Shown one piece after another: positions 5,985-7,255 of a stretch of 7,255 bases of DNA. Source of the DNA: Candidatus Poribacteria bacterium. Lineage in GTDB: Bacteria; Poribacteria; DTPJ01; WJIO01. The DNA lies in NCBI GenBank assembly GCA_014730235.1, contig WJIO01000099.1, positions 1 through 7,255 on the forward strand, read 5' to 3'. The notes beneath the pieces were generated by a model. The model saw only the letters and a list, made by a program, of their open reading frames with translations. It had not been told where the DNA came from and did not search any database. The stretch's first letter is position 1. Each line of letters starts with the position of its first letter. The translations under genes were made by a program, and so were the position numbers.

Positions 5985-6929
5985 TTAAATCTGAAGAGCC
6001 AGTTTTTTTAGCTGTCCGACTGAATCTGCTCCCATAGTTCCATCCTGATAGATACCCACATTGAAACACATAGGGCATTGATGCTCATTACATATCCTGA
6101 CAAAATCAATAACTTCTTCATCCGCATAAAGCGGGGAGGGTATATCGGTATTCATTTTTGAGTGAACCCACGCCCGGTCTTCCAGGCATGTCCATCCATG
6201 CCATTGCAGGCCGTTATCCATAAAGCGGTTCTTCGGGCGATGATTCAGGTTAACCAGTTCCCCGGCCCAGTAATCCTGGTGGGTGGTATAGAGGTATGTC
6301 TGATTAACACCTGCGTTATAAGTCACCAGCCGGTCTGGAAATCCGGCTTTTGCGGCTTCTGTAAATTTCTCCCAGGGGAACTGGAAGCCGGTCATATCTG
6401 TGGTAACTGAATTATGCGGGCCTCTTGTGTCCAGGGAATAGGGGCTGTCGAACCACCAGGCCCTGATTTTATCCTTATACCTGCGGCCCATCCACTCCAC
6501 AATTTCAAGAAGGTTGCCGGCAAGGCGATCCTTTGACGCATCATGATAACCCACAGCCTTTTCCCATCCGGGATCGTCCTTATGGTTGCATGAATGATTG
6601 TAGTATGCTACAAGGTCTATTCCATGATCCCGCAGACCAGAGGCGATTTCATCTATAAGGTCTCTCTGGCAGGTTCGTCCTGGAGATATTTCATCCACCA
6701 CAGGATGTGGCCCGGGTATCATCTGGAGCGCGTGGGCGATGGTGAAAATAAGGTAATCAGCCCCGCTTTCCAGCACAGCTTCAATAAAGACGGGCAGTTT
6801 AAAATTTTCCACCGAATCCTGAAACGAAAGGGGATTCCCCCGGCGGGGCTTTGTCTGCGCTGTCCAGTGAACCCCTATGCCGTAACGACAATCCGCCAGC
6901 CAATCCGTATTTGCTTTTACATAAGACAT
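5985..6929 (-). CDS. GH29-like (alpha-L-fucosidase-type) TIM-barrel protein
   Basis: This 314-residue protein has no signal peptide and is probably cytoplasmic. It resembles the catalytic barrel of GH29 alpha-L-fucosidases, which release L-fucose from glycans. Visible correspondences are YGIGVHWTA (16-24), SGADYLIFTIAHAL (55-68, equivalent to the GAKYxVLTxKHHDG strand), RDLIDEIASGLRDHGIDLVAYYNHS (89-113), AWWFDSPYS (157-165) and a late PMCFNVGIYQDGTM (286-299) like the LLNVGPxxDG segment. Asp161 in WWFD is the likely nucleophile by position. The second His of the HH pair is replaced (His66-Ala67). The protein is shorter than typical GH29 enzymes (over 400 residues) and lacks a C-terminal beta-sandwich. 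The ATG at 6929 has only a weak GGGG ten bases upstream. Substrate specificity is uncertain, and a related TIM-barrel hydrolase family is possible. Confidence 0.65.
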   Translation of the reverse strand: MSYVKANTDWLADCRYGIGVHWTAQTKPRRGNPLSFQDSVENFKLPVFIEAVLESGADYLIFTIAHALQMIPGPHPVVDEISPGRTCQRDLIDEIASGLRDHGIDLVAYYNHSCNHKDDPGWEKAVGYHDASKDRLAGNLLEIVEWMGRRYKDKIRAWWFDSPYSLDTRGPHNSVTTDMTGFQFPWEKFTEAAKAGFPDRLVTYNAGVNQTYLYTTHQDYWAGELVNLNHRPKNRFMDNGLQWHGWTCLEDRAWVHSKMNTDIPSPLYADEEVIDFVRICNEHQCPMCFNVGIYQDGTMGADSVGQLKKLALQI

Positions 6930-6972
6930 GGTTATAATTCCCCGTATTTTATTGGTTTACTCGCTTAACTGC

Positions 6973-6988
6973 TATGTCATTCCTGCGA
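6973..6988. repeat. Half copy of the palindromic repeat
   Basis: TATGTCATTCCTGCGA at 6973-6988 is identical to 7021-7036, but the sequence then diverges before the second half of the palindrome. It is a truncated copy 48 bases from the full one. A weaker trace (TATCATTCTTA) follows near 6999. Confidence 0.7.
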
Positions 6989-7023
6989 GTAAACACTATA
7001 TCATTCTTATAAATAACCAATAT

Positions 7024-7093
7024 GTCATTCCTGCGAAGGCAGGAATCCAGAAGCTTAACATAATGACTGGATTCATGCCTTCGCAGGAATGAC
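7024..7093. repeat. Inverted pair of the dispersed palindromic repeat
   Basis: Bases 7024-7050 and 7067-7093 are reverse complements at 26 of 27 positions, separated by 16 bases. The right arm carries an ATGCC change from CTGCC. Each arm itself folds as ATTCCTGC/GCAGGAAT with a four-base loop. The nested-palindrome form is typical of REP-like or MITE elements. It lies about 95 bases upstream of the GH29-like gene. Confidence 0.85.
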
Positions 7094-7255
7094 AAGCAAA
7101 ATAATTCTTCTTAATTACCAAACCTAATTCTGAAAAGCCGAATTTTAACGCCTCTTTGCTAAGTGGTCCAATCGCTAATTTACTTGTTTTATTATGAGTG
7201 AAAGCATGGTTATACAGACAGAAAACCAGAAAGGCTTAATGTAGGTTGGGTTGGG

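Larger units (their letters stand above)
6930..7255. other. Right-hand intergenic region rich in short repeats
   Basis: I see no credible gene here. Bases 6962-7093 are dominated by copies of the palindromic repeat. 7094-7240 shows nothing recognisable. The final bases, GTAGGTTGGGTTGGG (7241-7255), resemble the start of a widespread dispersed repeat beginning GTAGGTTGGGTT, but the window ends too soon to tell. No convincing promoter for the gene starting at 6929 was found. Confidence 0.5.

Noticed and set aside
6162-6968. Plus-strand open frames opposite the GH29-like gene
   Set aside because: They are antisense to a coherent TIM-barrel protein and show no recognisable protein features.
6973-7093. 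Possible CRISPR array
   Set aside because: The repeats are inverted or truncated and are not regularly spaced direct repeats with unique spacers.
7194-7244. Sixteen-codon plus-strand ORF near the right edge
   Set aside because: There is no Shine-Dalgarno, no promoter and no recognisable product.

Overview
The window looks like chromosomal DNA from a diderm (Gram-negative-type) bacterium. It has an outer-membrane beta-barrel protein, a proteobacterial-style HslVU protease, strong Shine-Dalgarno sites and sigma-54 type promoters. The A+T-rich intergenic DNA is seeded with a short palindromic repeat (core GTCATTCCTGCGAA). The lineage cannot be fixed from this sequence. A Desulfobacterota or a PVC/FCB-type environmental lineage would fit, but that is inference. 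All four substantial genes, and the partial one at the left edge, lie on the minus strand, so the window reads functionally from right to left.

From right to left: 6930-7255 is non-coding and holds copies of the palindromic repeat. 5985-6929 encodes a short cytoplasmic TIM-barrel protein resembling a GH29 alpha-L-fucosidase catalytic domain. 5415-5984 is a 570-base region without a substantial gene and is the most structured part of the window. It holds two divergent sigma-54 promoter matches about 200 bases apart, a consensus IHF-like site, a direct repeat between the promoters, an 8-codon ORF with a textbook Shine-Dalgarno on the plus strand, and a long hairpin followed by T-rich sequence. 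2058-5414 encodes a 1118-residue secreted outer-membrane protein with an unusual domain order: signal peptide, DUF4097-like beta-solenoid, CBM9-like domain, three POTRA domains, Omp85 barrel. A 36-base perfect palindrome with a T-tract ends this transcript.

The 1663-2057 gap holds that terminator, a candidate sigma-70 promoter, a remnant of the dispersed repeat, and a 33-bp perfect inverted repeat wrapped around a full copy of the palindromic repeat. The latter sits just upstream of an HpcH/HpaI-family aldolase gene (898-1662). hslV (289-825) follows with its own strong promoter and then, after a 115-base gap, hslU (start at 173, running off the window).

HslV and HslU form one ATP-dependent protease. 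The aldolase and the GH29-like enzyme are plausible sugar-catabolism functions but share no visible operon. The Omp85 fusion appears to be an independently controlled single-gene unit under sigma-54. The best candidates for something undescribed are that fusion and the divergent sigma-54 region that drives it, which may also drive a short structured plus-strand transcript.
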